From positions 1-17,241 of the forward strand of contig JACRBO010000402.1 of the NCBI GenBank assembly GCA_016219235.1: a DNA stretch of 17,241 nucleotides, written 5' to 3'. Positions within the stretch are counted from its first letter, which is position 1, and the number at the start of each line of letters is the position of its first letter. Position numbers and translations under genes: made by a program. Shown in pieces: positions 1 through 6,886 of the stretch. The DNA is from Chloroflexota bacterium. GTDB lineage: Bacteria; Chloroflexota; Anaerolineae; Fen-1058. The notes beneath the pieces were generated by a model. It was not told the origin of the DNA. It saw only the letters and a program-made list of their open reading frames with translations, and did no database searches.

Positions 1-117
1 ACCCAAATTTGGTACGCAGTTACGGACCTCTCACCACTCCAACGACGCATTCTGCAACTGATGCAAGTCCCTGAATCGGTGTTTGCTCCGCCCTCGGCGC
101 TAATTGATAACGGATAA
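1..117 (+). CDS. C-terminal end of an unidentified gene entering from the left edge
   Basis: Frame 1 of the plus strand is open from the first base to a TAA at 115-117, giving 38 residues that begin TQIWYAVTDLSPLQRRIL and end ALIDNG. The composition is protein-like, and the segment LSPLQRRILQLMQVPESVF resembles the tails of some IS transposases, but this is only an impression. The start lies outside the window. It is the only plus-strand coding candidate that converges on the hairpin at 161-209. It could also be chance, since 38 open codons are not rare in GC-rich DNA. Confidence 0.35.
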   Translation, partial: TQIWYAVTDLSPLQRRILQLMQVPESVFAPPSALIDNG

Positions 118-160
118 GCAAGAATGGCCGAAAGGTGAGTGTCAAACAATCGCGCTTTAA

Positions 161-209
161 CACACCGAGCGCCCGCCAGATTGAACATGCCTGGCAGGCG
201 CTCGGTGTG
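161..209 (-). terminator. Strong hairpin downstream of the DUF6976-like gene
   Basis: Two 19-base arms (161-179 and 191-209) pair with one mismatch around an 11-base loop. The hairpin lies 30 bases past the stop codon of the minus-strand gene that ends at 239. On the minus strand the stem is followed by TTAAAG, a poor U-run, so it may act as a 3' processing or stability hairpin, or as a bidirectional barrier between the converging genes. Confidence 0.6.
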
Positions 210-238
210 GTCAGTCGCCGTTGGCGATCGGGTACGGG

Positions 239-1477
239 TTAATCTGTCAGCGTGTCCGTAATGGTCAAATACACCATCGTCTGGTTAAGCAGCTGATAAG
301 CCACTTCGCCAAAGGTAACGGGGCCGGTAATGTCGCCGATTCGTTTGCCTTCCAGTTCCGAGTACACGTAGTTCAAAATGCAGTTGCACGAGAACATCGG
401 GGCCTTGTCGAAATGGATGGGAATGCGCGAGGTGAACTGTTCCACATAGTTATCGAGCGGCCGGGCATGTTTGTAGGTCACGCCGGCAAAGACCGGCGCA
501 TAGAGCTTGACTTCCTGGCTCGCCAGATCGACGTGCTCAAAACTGACGTTGATCATGGCCCCGAAGTAGTCGGCCACCAGCGGCAGATCGGTGTCCAACC
601 GGTTCTTCGTGATGTATTCGGCAAAATTGGTTCTGACTCCGTTCACGTGGGCCTCGCGGACGCTAAAGCCGTTCTGCGGAAACGTGATCGTATCGCCGTC
701 GCTCTGTTCAAAGATGTTGAGGATGCCCACCTCGGCGACCTTGTCCGGGGGCAGGGTCACGTGCATCACCACGGCGCCGTCTTCCAGCATCGTTTTGGTC
801 TGACCATTAAACACCTTGGGAGGCAGCTTACCCAGCTCGTTGAGGTGTACGCCTGAGATCCAGCCAATCAACGGGCGGATCGCAAAGCCCCTGTACTCCG
901 GCGCGTGCAGCGCAAAGTCGAGGTGCGTCGCGCAGAACGCGGGAATGATAATGACGCTGAAACCGTTCGCCGGCATGTCCGTGTAGACGTTCGCCAGTGT
1001 CGCGGCGTCGTAGACTTTGACCGACAGCTCGGAAATGAAGTCCGGCAGTTCGGTCACGTGGATCATATACTGCGTCGTCAGGCCGCCCTGTTCGGTCATG
1101 AAATACGGTATCGAGCCGCCGATCCAGTTGCCCGCCGGCAGCTGCTTGAGCAGGGTCTCTTCACCGGCTAACAGCAGCCGCTTGCCTCTGGCAATCATCG
1201 TTTTGACTTCGGCCACTTCATGCATTTCGCTGCTCAACGAGCCTCCTCCAAATACTTGAATCAGGTCACGCTGGACACACGACAGACTCAGGTTGCGGGC
1301 GAAGACGTTACGGAGCTCCTGGGCGCAGCGCTGGATGGTGTCTGGCGAGGGGTTCTGCTTCACCTGGAAGGTCAAGTGCCTCAAGATCAGTTTTGTCGCC
1401 AGGAACTCAAACTCAAACCTGGCCTTGCCGGAAACGATGTTACTCCACAGGGGGTGGGAAGCAGGCGGGACATCCAT
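239..1477 (-). CDS. Uncharacterised 412-aa protein, DUF6976-like
   Basis: I do not know a function for this protein. The ATG at 1477 is preceded by GAGGA seven bases upstream, which supports the start. An N-terminal helical segment (about residues 10-70) is followed by a main domain opening with GEETLLKQLPAGNWIGGSIPYFM (split here as GEETLLKQLP and AGNWIGGSIPYFM), a signature I associate from memory with the DUF6976 family. The C-terminus carries FSCNCILNY and then GPVTFGEVAYQLLNQTMVYL; this SC...GEV...NQT arrangement is loosely reminiscent of the FIST_C sensory domain. No signal peptide or membrane segment is apparent. It stands alone, separated from the PadR gene by 240 bases, with an inverted repeat just upstream and a hairpin just downstream, so it is probably its own transcription unit. 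Family assignment is moderate; function is unknown. Confidence 0.85.
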   Translation of the reverse strand: MDVPPASHPLWSNIVSGKARFEFEFLATKLILRHLTFQVKQNPSPDTIQRCAQELRNVFARNLSLSCVQRDLIQVFGGGSLSSEMHEVAEVKTMIARGKRLLLAGEETLLKQLPAGNWIGGSIPYFMTEQGGLTTQYMIHVTELPDFISELSVKVYDAATLANVYTDMPANGFSVIIIPAFCATHLDFALHAPEYRGFAIRPLIGWISGVHLNELGKLPPKVFNGQTKTMLEDGAVVMHVTLPPDKVAEVGILNIFEQSDGDTITFPQNGFSVREAHVNGVRTNFAEYITKNRLDTDLPLVADYFGAMINVSFEHVDLASQEVKLYAPVFAGVTYKHARPLDNYVEQFTSRIPIHFDKAPMFSCNCILNYVYSELEGKRIGDITGPVTFGEVAYQLLNQTMVYLTITDTLTD

Positions 1478-1505
1478 GGTGACTTCCTCTTGTCGATCAT
1501 TTCCA

Positions 1506-1523
1506 CACGCTCCACGGAGCGTG
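1506..1523. promoter_or_regulatory. Perfect 8-bp inverted repeat upstream of the DUF6976-like gene
   Basis: CACGCTCC and GGAGCGTG are separated by two bases. The dyad lies 29-46 bases upstream of the ATG at 1477, where an operator overlapping the promoter or a 5'-leader hairpin would sit. TTCCA/TGGAA flanks extend the symmetry after a two-base bulge. Which of the two roles it has cannot be read from sequence alone. Confidence 0.4.
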
Positions 1524-1583
1524 GAATGTTTAGGTCCACATTATACTTCAGATGACCGCCTGTGTAAATCGTTCGGGTACAGA

Positions 1584-1690
1584 GTGTGCAAGCAAAAGGT
1601 GTCAGCAGAGGCGGCTCCCACGCCGCCGGATACGCGGGGGCTACGCACGGAGCCCGCTCTGCTACGCGCTGACAAACTTGGCGTGCACAC
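1584..1690. other. Imperfect inverted repeat enclosing two hairpins (possible structured RNA or MITE-like remnant)
   Basis: Outer arms GTGTGCA (1584-1590)/TGCACAC (1684-1690) and GTCAGC (1601-1606... read as 1601-1606)/GCTGAC (1668-1673) pair with small internal loops. They enclose GGCGGC/GCCGCC (1610-1615/1622-1627) and GGGCT/AGCCC (1638-1642/1651-1655). The result is a three-way junction of about 107 bases between the PadR stop and the DUF6976-like gene. It matches no RNA family I recognise and contains no tRNA features. Confidence 0.35.
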
Positions 1691-1717
1691 GTACAGAACG
1701 TCTGACACCCGATCGGG

Positions 1718-2260
1718 TCATGGCTCAAAGCCCAGAATGGCACGGCACTCTGCCAGCCAGTCCAACACCGACGTCAACTGGCGCAAGCGCAGGTCAAGCC
1801 CCAACTGATTGAAGGTTTGATCCGGCGGAAGTTCAGCCAGGACCGTGGTCAGGCGCGCTATCCCGGCCCGGGTGTCTGCGATCTGAAATTCGATGAGGCT
1901 CCGGGCGGCGCCGGGATCAGCGATATAGGTGAAGTACAGCCGCGTCAGAAATTCCACGCGAATCGCGCGCGCGCGCGGTTCGGTGGCTGCGCCAAGCCAT
2001 TCCTCGAACCGGCGGCGACCGAGGGTCGTCAGGCGAAAGCGGCGGCGCGGCGGCGCCTTTTCTTGCGCTTGCACAACGCCGACGATGAAACCTTTGGCTT
2101 CGAGCCGCTTGAGAATGTTGTACGTCTGGCTCAGGCTGATATGCCAGATCTGTCCCAGTTCTTCGATCAGCCGGTGGTGCAGATCGTAGCCGTGCGCAGG
2201 TTGCTGACTCAGCAGCCCCAGCAGCACATATTCGGGTGACAGGGTGGTGGTCTGTGTCAT
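1718..2260 (-). CDS. PadR-family transcriptional regulator
   Basis: This 180-residue protein has the PadR winged-helix plan. The N-terminal helix-turn-helix carries LLGLLSQQPAHGYDLHHRL (about residues 13-31), then the recognition region ISLSQTYNILKRLEAKGFI with wing residues PPRRRFRLTTLGRRRFEEW (about 70-88), and a helical dimerisation domain at about 90-175 (PadR C-terminal or Vir-like type). PadR proteins are repressors that respond to small aromatic or toxic compounds. Its ATG overlaps the TGA of the YqeC-MocA gene, and GAGGG lies nine bases upstream. It is therefore the last gene of the train, a position common for a regulator of its own operon. The palindrome ACCCGATCGGGT follows the stop codon closely. 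The ligand and target sites are unknown. Confidence 0.93.
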   Translation of the reverse strand: MTQTTTLSPEYVLLGLLSQQPAHGYDLHHRLIEELGQIWHISLSQTYNILKRLEAKGFIVGVVQAQEKAPPRRRFRLTTLGRRRFEEWLGAATEPRARAIRVEFLTRLYFTYIADPGAARSLIEFQIADTRAGIARLTTVLAELPPDQTFNQLGLDLRLRQLTSVLDWLAECRAILGFEP

Positions 2261-3582
2261 ACCGATCGGCCCTCTAACGTCTTGAGGCGTTGATAATCCT
2301 CAGGCGTATCCACATCCAATAACAGACGCGCGTCGTGCCAGGGCACATAGGTCACAGGGTGTTTGGAAAAAACCGCGCGTCCGCCCACATCGCCGCTCAG
2401 CGAGCTTAACGCATCAAAGGTCGATCGATCAAACAGCACCGGATTGCCGCGTCGATCCTCAATCAACGGCGCGACGATGGGCGCTAACGCTTGCGCATGT
2501 TGATCGATGAGGGTCTTCACCAACTCGATCGGAATGTGCGGCTGATCGGCCAGCAGGAACATCGCCGATCCGATGTCTGGCGGCAACACGTTGAGTCCGG
2601 CCCTGACCGAAGTGCTTTGGCCCGCCGCCCATTCCGCGTTGTGAATCACTTGCACGGGCAAGTCGCTCACGGCGGCGCGAATCGCTGAATCGTGCGCGCC
2701 GGTCACGATCACCACCGGCGACAAACCCGCGGCCAGCGCTGTGCGTGCTACGTGTCGAATAAAGGGTTCACCGCGCCATATCAGCAGCGGCTTGGGCTGA
2801 CCCATGCGTGTCGAGGCGCCTGCCGCGAGAATAACGCCCGCCGTGGCTTCGTGGACGGCGAAAATCTGCTGGAATTTCAGCGCTGAAATAATCACGGTTT
2901 GATACGCCGGCAGCAACTGTCGGGCAATGATCTGCGCCTGTGCCTGCAGCTCCGGTGTGTCGGCCTGATTCAGCACCGCGATCCGCCGCGCCGTTGCCGG
3001 GATGTTCTTCAAGCCGCCGAGCGGGCTGCGCAGCACGCTGGCAACGGCGTCGGGCGTGACGGCCTCGCCGATTGCCAGGCCCGATAACCGGGCATATCGA
3101 TCGGGGCGGTGAACGGCTTCATCGTTCAATGGTTTTCCAAGCCCCGCTAAACCGACCACATAGATCACGGTGTCCACGAAATCGGGAATGGGCGGCTCGT
3201 GCTCGGCCGGTGCTTTGAGCGGCAAACACTTCGAGCCGTCGGCCTCGATATACAGGGGCGCGGCGTTCGCCTCCGCTAACGCGAGCACCGCCCGCGTACT
3301 TTCAACGGTCAGGCCCATCGTCTTGGCCGTGCTGTTCTCGCGCCCGCTGAAGAACGTGACGCCCGATTGAAGTTGAAAACCGTCAAGCTCCGCCGGCGCG
3401 TTGACAAAGATATGCCGATCGGCCATCTCCAATTGTGCGATCGCCATGTGGGCCGTAGCCGCGACGATGACGGGCGAGGGATATTCACGCGCCAGAGTAA
3501 ACATCGTCGTCGTTTTGCCGCCGCCGCCGACAATGGCGACGCGCGGTGTAGAGTTGAGACGCAGGGCGTGGGTCAGTTTCAC
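2257..3582 (-). CDS. YqeC-MocA fusion: Mo-hydroxylase accessory domain plus molybdenum cofactor cytidylyltransferase
   Basis: Two domains are joined in 441 residues. Residues 1-245 match YqeC, the putative selenium-dependent hydroxylase accessory protein: P-loop GGGGKTTT at 19-26, EADGSKCLPLKAP at 113-125 and VVGLAGLGKPL at 142-152. Residues 248-441 match a MocA/MobA-type NTP transferase: LAAGASTRMGQPK at 252-264, a DQPH motif, RRGNPVLFDRSTF, and GDVGGRAV near the end. MocA transfers CMP to molybdopterin to make the dinucleotide cofactor used by Mop-type hydroxylases. It overlaps the CoA ligase upstream and PadR downstream by four bases each. In Desulfovibrio, as I recall, the corresponding functions are separate genes. 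Domain calls are firm; the YqeC reaction itself is not known. Confidence 0.92.
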   Translation of the reverse strand: MKLTHALRLNSTPRVAIVGGGGKTTTMFTLAREYPSPVIVAATAHMAIAQLEMADRHIFVNAPAELDGFQLQSGVTFFSGRENSTAKTMGLTVESTRAVLALAEANAAPLYIEADGSKCLPLKAPAEHEPPIPDFVDTVIYVVGLAGLGKPLNDEAVHRPDRYARLSGLAIGEAVTPDAVASVLRSPLGGLKNIPATARRIAVLNQADTPELQAQAQIIARQLLPAYQTVIISALKFQQIFAVHEATAGVILAAGASTRMGQPKPLLIWRGEPFIRHVARTALAAGLSPVVIVTGAHDSAIRAAVSDLPVQVIHNAEWAAGQSTSVRAGLNVLPPDIGSAMFLLADQPHIPIELVKTLIDQHAQALAPIVAPLIEDRRGNPVLFDRSTFDALSSLSGDVGGRAVFSKHPVTYVPWHDARLLLDVDTPEDYQRLKTLEGRSV

Positions 3583-4847
3583 GCGTGATTTCTCCAGTCG
3601 ATAATGCTGCGCTTGGCCGTGCCCGCTCGCAACGAGTTGACAATCGAGACTCGCACGTCGAGATACTGCCTGAACGGAATCGCGCGCGGGATGGCCTGAA
3701 TGATCGACGCCACCGGAGCATCGTCGGCCACTCTAACGTCAAGGTGCAGGCTATCGCGACCGTTATCGCGCAACAGAGTGGCGGCGAAGTTCAATACCCC
3801 GGCGATGGGAAAGATCGCCTCATCCAGATCGGCCATGGTCAAATAGCTATCGCCAACCGGGCAGCGTCCATCCAGGCGGTGCGTAATTCTTTCCATAGTC
3901 TTCAGGCGCGTGCCGCACGCACATTGACCGGTGAGGAAACGGCTCACGTCGCCCGTTCGATAGCGAATCAACGGCATCCCGCGCCGCGTGAGCGTGGTGA
4001 AGACCACTTCGCCATATTCGCCATCGGGCACGCGCTCACCCGAAGCGGGATCGATGATCTCAAACAACAGATCTGCCTCGCGCAGATGATAGCCGCGCCG
4101 CGCTTCGCACTCGACGCCGCCGCCCAGCCCCATCTCCGTCATGCCATAGTGATTATAAACCGTGCAGTTAAAAGCGGCTTCGATGGCGTGCCGGATGGCG
4201 TTGGAGACATGATCGGTGGACAGCAGCACGCTCTTGAGCTTGAGCGCCGGTCTGGCCGGATGACGGGCCAGCGCCAGCGCTAGCGTGTGCGTGGGCACGC
4301 CGACCATGACGTCAATTTTTTCGCGGCGCATCACGGCCAGCGTCGCCGCCGCATCGCGCACAGGGCCGTGTTTGATCGGGACCGCGCCCAGACGTTGCAG
4401 CCCGGTCGCCAGCAGGTCACCCACGCTGCCGGGTGTTTCGCCGGGGAGCAGGATCAACACGCGATCACCGGGCGCGGTGAAGGTGGACATGCCAAAGTGA
4501 AAGAAATCGATCGTGAGGGCCTGATCTTCGCGTGTGAAGTAGAGCCGCTTGGGCAAGCCGCTGGTGCCGGAACTATCGAGCGTGACGACGCGCTGAATCT
4601 CGTCTTGCGACACCGTCACGAACGCCAGCGGGGTGGCGCGAATCTCATCGGCAGTGGTGAAAGGCCAGCGGCTGAGATCGGACAGGCGGCCGAGATCGAT
4701 CGGCAGGTCGATCGATGGCAGGCGATAGAACCGGCTCCGGTCCCTGGCGAGACGCAGTGTCTCGTTCAACTTTCGCAGTTGATAAGTTTCGAGATCAGCC
4801 TGATCGATCTTGCGATCGATCCATGGTTCAAGCGGCGTCAGGTTCAT
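3579..4847 (-). CDS. PaaK-like AMP-forming CoA ligase (DVU_1553-type)
   Basis: The protein (422 residues) belongs to the phenylacetate-CoA ligase branch of adenylate-forming enzymes. The ATP-binding loop DSSGTSGLPKRLYFT is at 91-105, the VLILLPGETPGS segment at 130-141, YNHYGMTEMG at 231-240, and the hinge region RYRTGDVSRF at 295-304 leads into CACGTRLKTMERITHRLDG (309-327), the usual link to the PaaK C-terminal subdomain. Such enzymes adenylate a carboxylic acid and pass it to CoA. It sits between the radical SAM and YqeC-MocA genes with ATGA overlaps on both sides, so it is translationally coupled to the cofactor-related set. A plausible substrate is the acid made by the neighbouring aldehyde oxidoreductase, or an intermediate of an unknown cofactor. 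I recall this subtype as DVU_1553 family; the substrate is unknown. Confidence 0.9.
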   Translation of the reverse strand: MNLTPLEPWIDRKIDQADLETYQLRKLNETLRLARDRSRFYRLPSIDLPIDLGRLSDLSRWPFTTADEIRATPLAFVTVSQDEIQRVVTLDSSGTSGLPKRLYFTREDQALTIDFFHFGMSTFTAPGDRVLILLPGETPGSVGDLLATGLQRLGAVPIKHGPVRDAAATLAVMRREKIDVMVGVPTHTLALALARHPARPALKLKSVLLSTDHVSNAIRHAIEAAFNCTVYNHYGMTEMGLGGGVECEARRGYHLREADLLFEIIDPASGERVPDGEYGEVVFTTLTRRGMPLIRYRTGDVSRFLTGQCACGTRLKTMERITHRLDGRCPVGDSYLTMADLDEAIFPIAGVLNFAATLLRDNGRDSLHLDVRVADDAPVASIIQAIPRAIPFRQYLDVRVSIVNSLRAGTAKRSIIDWRNHA

Positions 4848-6256
4848 AGCGGCTGTCGATAGAGCGAACGACCTTGTCGATCAGTTAAATTGTAAGCGCA
4901 AAACGGAATAAGTCGCCCGTCGGGGCTGACGGTATGGATGCAGCAATCGCGCAGCCGATCGAGATCGAGATTCCACGCGTCCTGAAAGGCCATGCCCGAA
5001 ATGCAAAAGGTGTGCGTCCTGGTGCGCGACAGGAATACATCCCATTCGCCAAACGGCGACGCGCCGATCGAATCCAGCGAAACGACAGTGGCGGCTGACG
5101 ACCAGTATCTGGCGACAAAATCGCGTGTTTTGGCCGCGCCGATCTCGGCGGGCTGCGGCGTGCAGCAACCGCTGTTGCTTTGCTGCGTCCACGCGCGGAG
5201 CGCGCCGTCGGGCATGACGACGAAGTTGGCATGCAGCGAACACAGTGCGTTCTCGCAGCCCGAAGTCGTGAAGTTCTCGACTTTGATCCGGCCCCGCGTT
5301 TGATTCTCAATGGCGCGCATGATTTCGGGAATGGTGATGCGATCGGCATCGGCCGGCGCGCCCACCTGGGCGGACGCGCCCACTCGGGCGTGCGGATAGC
5401 GCCCGAAGTAGCTGACCGGCTGAAAGTGAACGCCGCGCACCGCCGGGAAATATCGCAACGCAAAATCGATGAGGTTGCCGAGATCAGCCGTATTGACGCC
5501 GGGCACGAGCGTGGGCACTAACACGATGCCGAGTTCGTATTCGGCGCAGTGCTCGATCGCGGCGCGTTTCCGATCGAGCAGCTTGACGCCGCGTGTGGCG
5601 GCGAAGATGTCGTCGTGCGTGCCATCGAATTGCAGGAATACCGAAGACAACCCCGCTTGCTTAAGGCGCTGCACGTACTCGACATCGCGCGCTAACCGAA
5701 GGCCGTTCGTGTTGAGTTGGATGAAATTGAAGCCGAGGGATTTGCCCAGCGCCACGATGTCAGGCAAGTCATCACGCAGGGTTGGCTCGCCGCCGGAGAG
5801 TTGAATGTTGTACGGCCCCCCTGCATCAAGCACGCGCCGGTACCAGTGTTCGATGATATTGAGATCAGGATCGGGCGTTGACGAATTACCAGCGCCGGCG
5901 AAGCAAAACGGGCAGCGCAGATCGCAGCGCTGCGTCACTTCAAGCAAGGCGGTGCAGGTGTGCTGGCGATGATCGGCGCACAGGCCGCAATCGAACGGGC
6001 AGCCGCGCTCGATCGGGGTGAAGGGCTTCGTCGGATGCACGGGGATTTTTGGCCGGGCCCAATCGGTATAGGCGGGTTGCCCACGCCAGAGGATCGTTTC
6101 AAACGCGCCGTGCTGCGCGCACACTTTGCGCAGGTAAACATCGTCGCCGCGTTGAACGCGCTGCGCGGAAATACGCGCGAGGCATTCGGGGCAAACGCTC
6201 TCGGTTGTCGAGAGGACGGACGTTTCGGCGACAAACACATCTTCCGAGAGCGTCAT
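4844..6256 (-). CDS. Radical SAM protein, TrsS/MJ0619-like
   Basis: From the ATG at 6256 the protein has 470 residues. An N-terminal zinc-ribbon-like segment has CPEC at 22-25 and KVCAQHG at 44-50, followed by GCPFDCGLC (85-93) and the radical SAM signature CDLRCPFC (111-118, CxxxCxxC). GGEPTLR and QLNTNGLRL follow in the SAM barrel. The leading C-x2-C...K-C-x2-HG domain is typical of the MJ0619/tetraether-synthase branch. I recall close relatives being named TrsS, some with selenocysteine; none is needed here. The open frame runs upstream to 6424, but that extension is encoded by an interspersed repeat, so the ATG at 6256 is preferred although it lies in the repeat arm and has no clear ribosome binding site (a GTG at 6238 is an alternative). 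It overlaps the CoA ligase by ATGA. The substrate is unknown. Confidence 0.9.
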   Translation of the reverse strand: MTLSEDVFVAETSVLSTTESVCPECLARISAQRVQRGDDVYLRKVCAQHGAFETILWRGQPAYTDWARPKIPVHPTKPFTPIERGCPFDCGLCADHRQHTCTALLEVTQRCDLRCPFCFAGAGNSSTPDPDLNIIEHWYRRVLDAGGPYNIQLSGGEPTLRDDLPDIVALGKSLGFNFIQLNTNGLRLARDVEYVQRLKQAGLSSVFLQFDGTHDDIFAATRGVKLLDRKRAAIEHCAEYELGIVLVPTLVPGVNTADLGNLIDFALRYFPAVRGVHFQPVSYFGRYPHARVGASAQVGAPADADRITIPEIMRAIENQTRGRIKVENFTTSGCENALCSLHANFVVMPDGALRAWTQQSNSGCCTPQPAEIGAAKTRDFVARYWSSAATVVSLDSIGASPFGEWDVFLSRTRTHTFCISGMAFQDAWNLDLDRLRDCCIHTVSPDGRLIPFCAYNLTDRQGRSLYRQPL

Positions 6257-6376
6257 TGCGAGCGCCGTTCGCCCGGCGCGCCTCCGCCGCAAAGCGGCGG
6301 GCAAGGCGTGCGAAGCAATCTCGTCCCCAGACTCACGGAGATTGCTTCGTCGCGAACTGCGCTCCTCGCAATGACG
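6251..6376. repeat. Palindromic interspersed repeat between the radical SAM and C-GCAxxG-C-C genes
   Basis: Terminal arms CGTCATTGCGAGCG (6251-6264) and the complementary 6360-6376 (ending CGCAATGACG) enclose an exact 12-bp inner pair, CGAAGCAATCTC (6311-6322)/GAGATTGCTTCG (6338-6349), plus a GC-rich hairpin CCGCCGC/GCGGCGG (6284-6290/6294-6300). Translated, it gives the HCEERS...LAMT peptide often mis-annotated in environmental genomes. It fills the whole gap between the two genes and its left arm contains the radical SAM start codon. It is probably a non-autonomous, MITE-like element. Confidence 0.85.
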
Positions 6377-6380
6377 GTCA

Positions 6381-6830
6381 TTAATCGTCGTAATCTGATC
6401 CGGCAAGATCGAAGCCATTTTCAACCAGTAACTCTTTCACTTTCTGAAATGTGCCGGCGACCATCGCGGGGCACCGCGTAGCCTGCGCGTTCGATGTGCC
6501 CGATAGAATCGTCTCGCAGCGGATACCGCCGTAGTCCTGCCCGTAGCCCTGCTTAAACCACTTCACCAGATCTTCGATCATAAACAGTAGACGCGGATCG
6601 TCGTCGTCGGCGAGCAGGCCCTTGCCGGCGTACAGGGCCAACAGGCACGCGCCACCCGTCAGCGCGCCACACGTTTCGCCCGTGAAGCCCAGGCCGCCCG
6701 CCAGCCCGTGCGCGGCACGAATGAGATCGGGGTTCTCTTTGCCCTGCAATTCAAGGCCAAGCGTCATGAGAATCTGGCTGCAAAAGAAACCGTGTTGTTT
6801 CAGTTCGCGCATGCGATCGAGATCGCTCAT
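6381..6830 (-). CDS. C-GCAxxG-C-C family protein (DVU_1555-type)
   Basis: The ATG at 6830 has AGGAGG seven to nine bases upstream and gives 149 residues; a longer frame to 7067 would run through the preceding methyltransferase and is rejected. Conserved cysteines are C17 (FFCSQ), C54 and C62 (ETCGALTGGAC), C105 (IRCETI) and C120 (TRCPAM), with glycine-rich helices AHGLAGGLGFTG around 40-51. The family is thought to bind a metal or redox cofactor, and members occur beside oxidoreductases and Mo/W genes; no activity is established. The final residues are acidic (DYDD). The gene lies 56 bases after the methyltransferase. I recall the matching gene as DVU_1555. It may carry a cluster or metal for the radical SAM/methyltransferase pair, which is inference. 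Confidence 0.9.
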   Translation of the reverse strand: MSDLDRMRELKQHGFFCSQILMTLGLELQGKENPDLIRAAHGLAGGLGFTGETCGALTGGACLLALYAGKGLLADDDDPRLLFMIEDLVKWFKQGYGQDYGGIRCETILSGTSNAQATRCPAMVAGTFQKVKELLVENGFDLAGSDYDD

Positions 6831-6843
6831 GGTAACCTCCTGA

Positions 6844-6878
6844 AAGCGTGGTGCGTGTTGCGTGACGAGCAATGCGTA
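6844..6878. repeat. Degenerate heptanucleotide tandem repeat
   Basis: The bases read AAGCGTG, GTGCGTG, TTGCGTG, ACGAGCA, ATGCGTA: period seven with core nnGCGTG. The array lies in the 56-base gap between the methyltransferase stop (6887) and the C-GCAxxG-C-C start (6830), just upstream of that gene's ribosome binding site at about 6835-6841. Confidence 0.55.
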
Positions 6879-6886
6879 AGGACCGC

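Noticed and set aside
1702..1717. ACCCGATCGGGT palindrome as PadR operator or terminator
   Set aside because: It contains the over-represented CGATCG and follows the PadR stop; PadR sites are usually ATGT-N8-ACAT-like, and a hairpin would have no loop, so neither role can be supported.
4844..6424. Selenocysteine (in-frame TGA) in the radical SAM gene, as in some TrsS relatives
   Set aside because: The frame is open throughout and the key positions are cysteine or ordinary residues; no SECIS-like need is evident.
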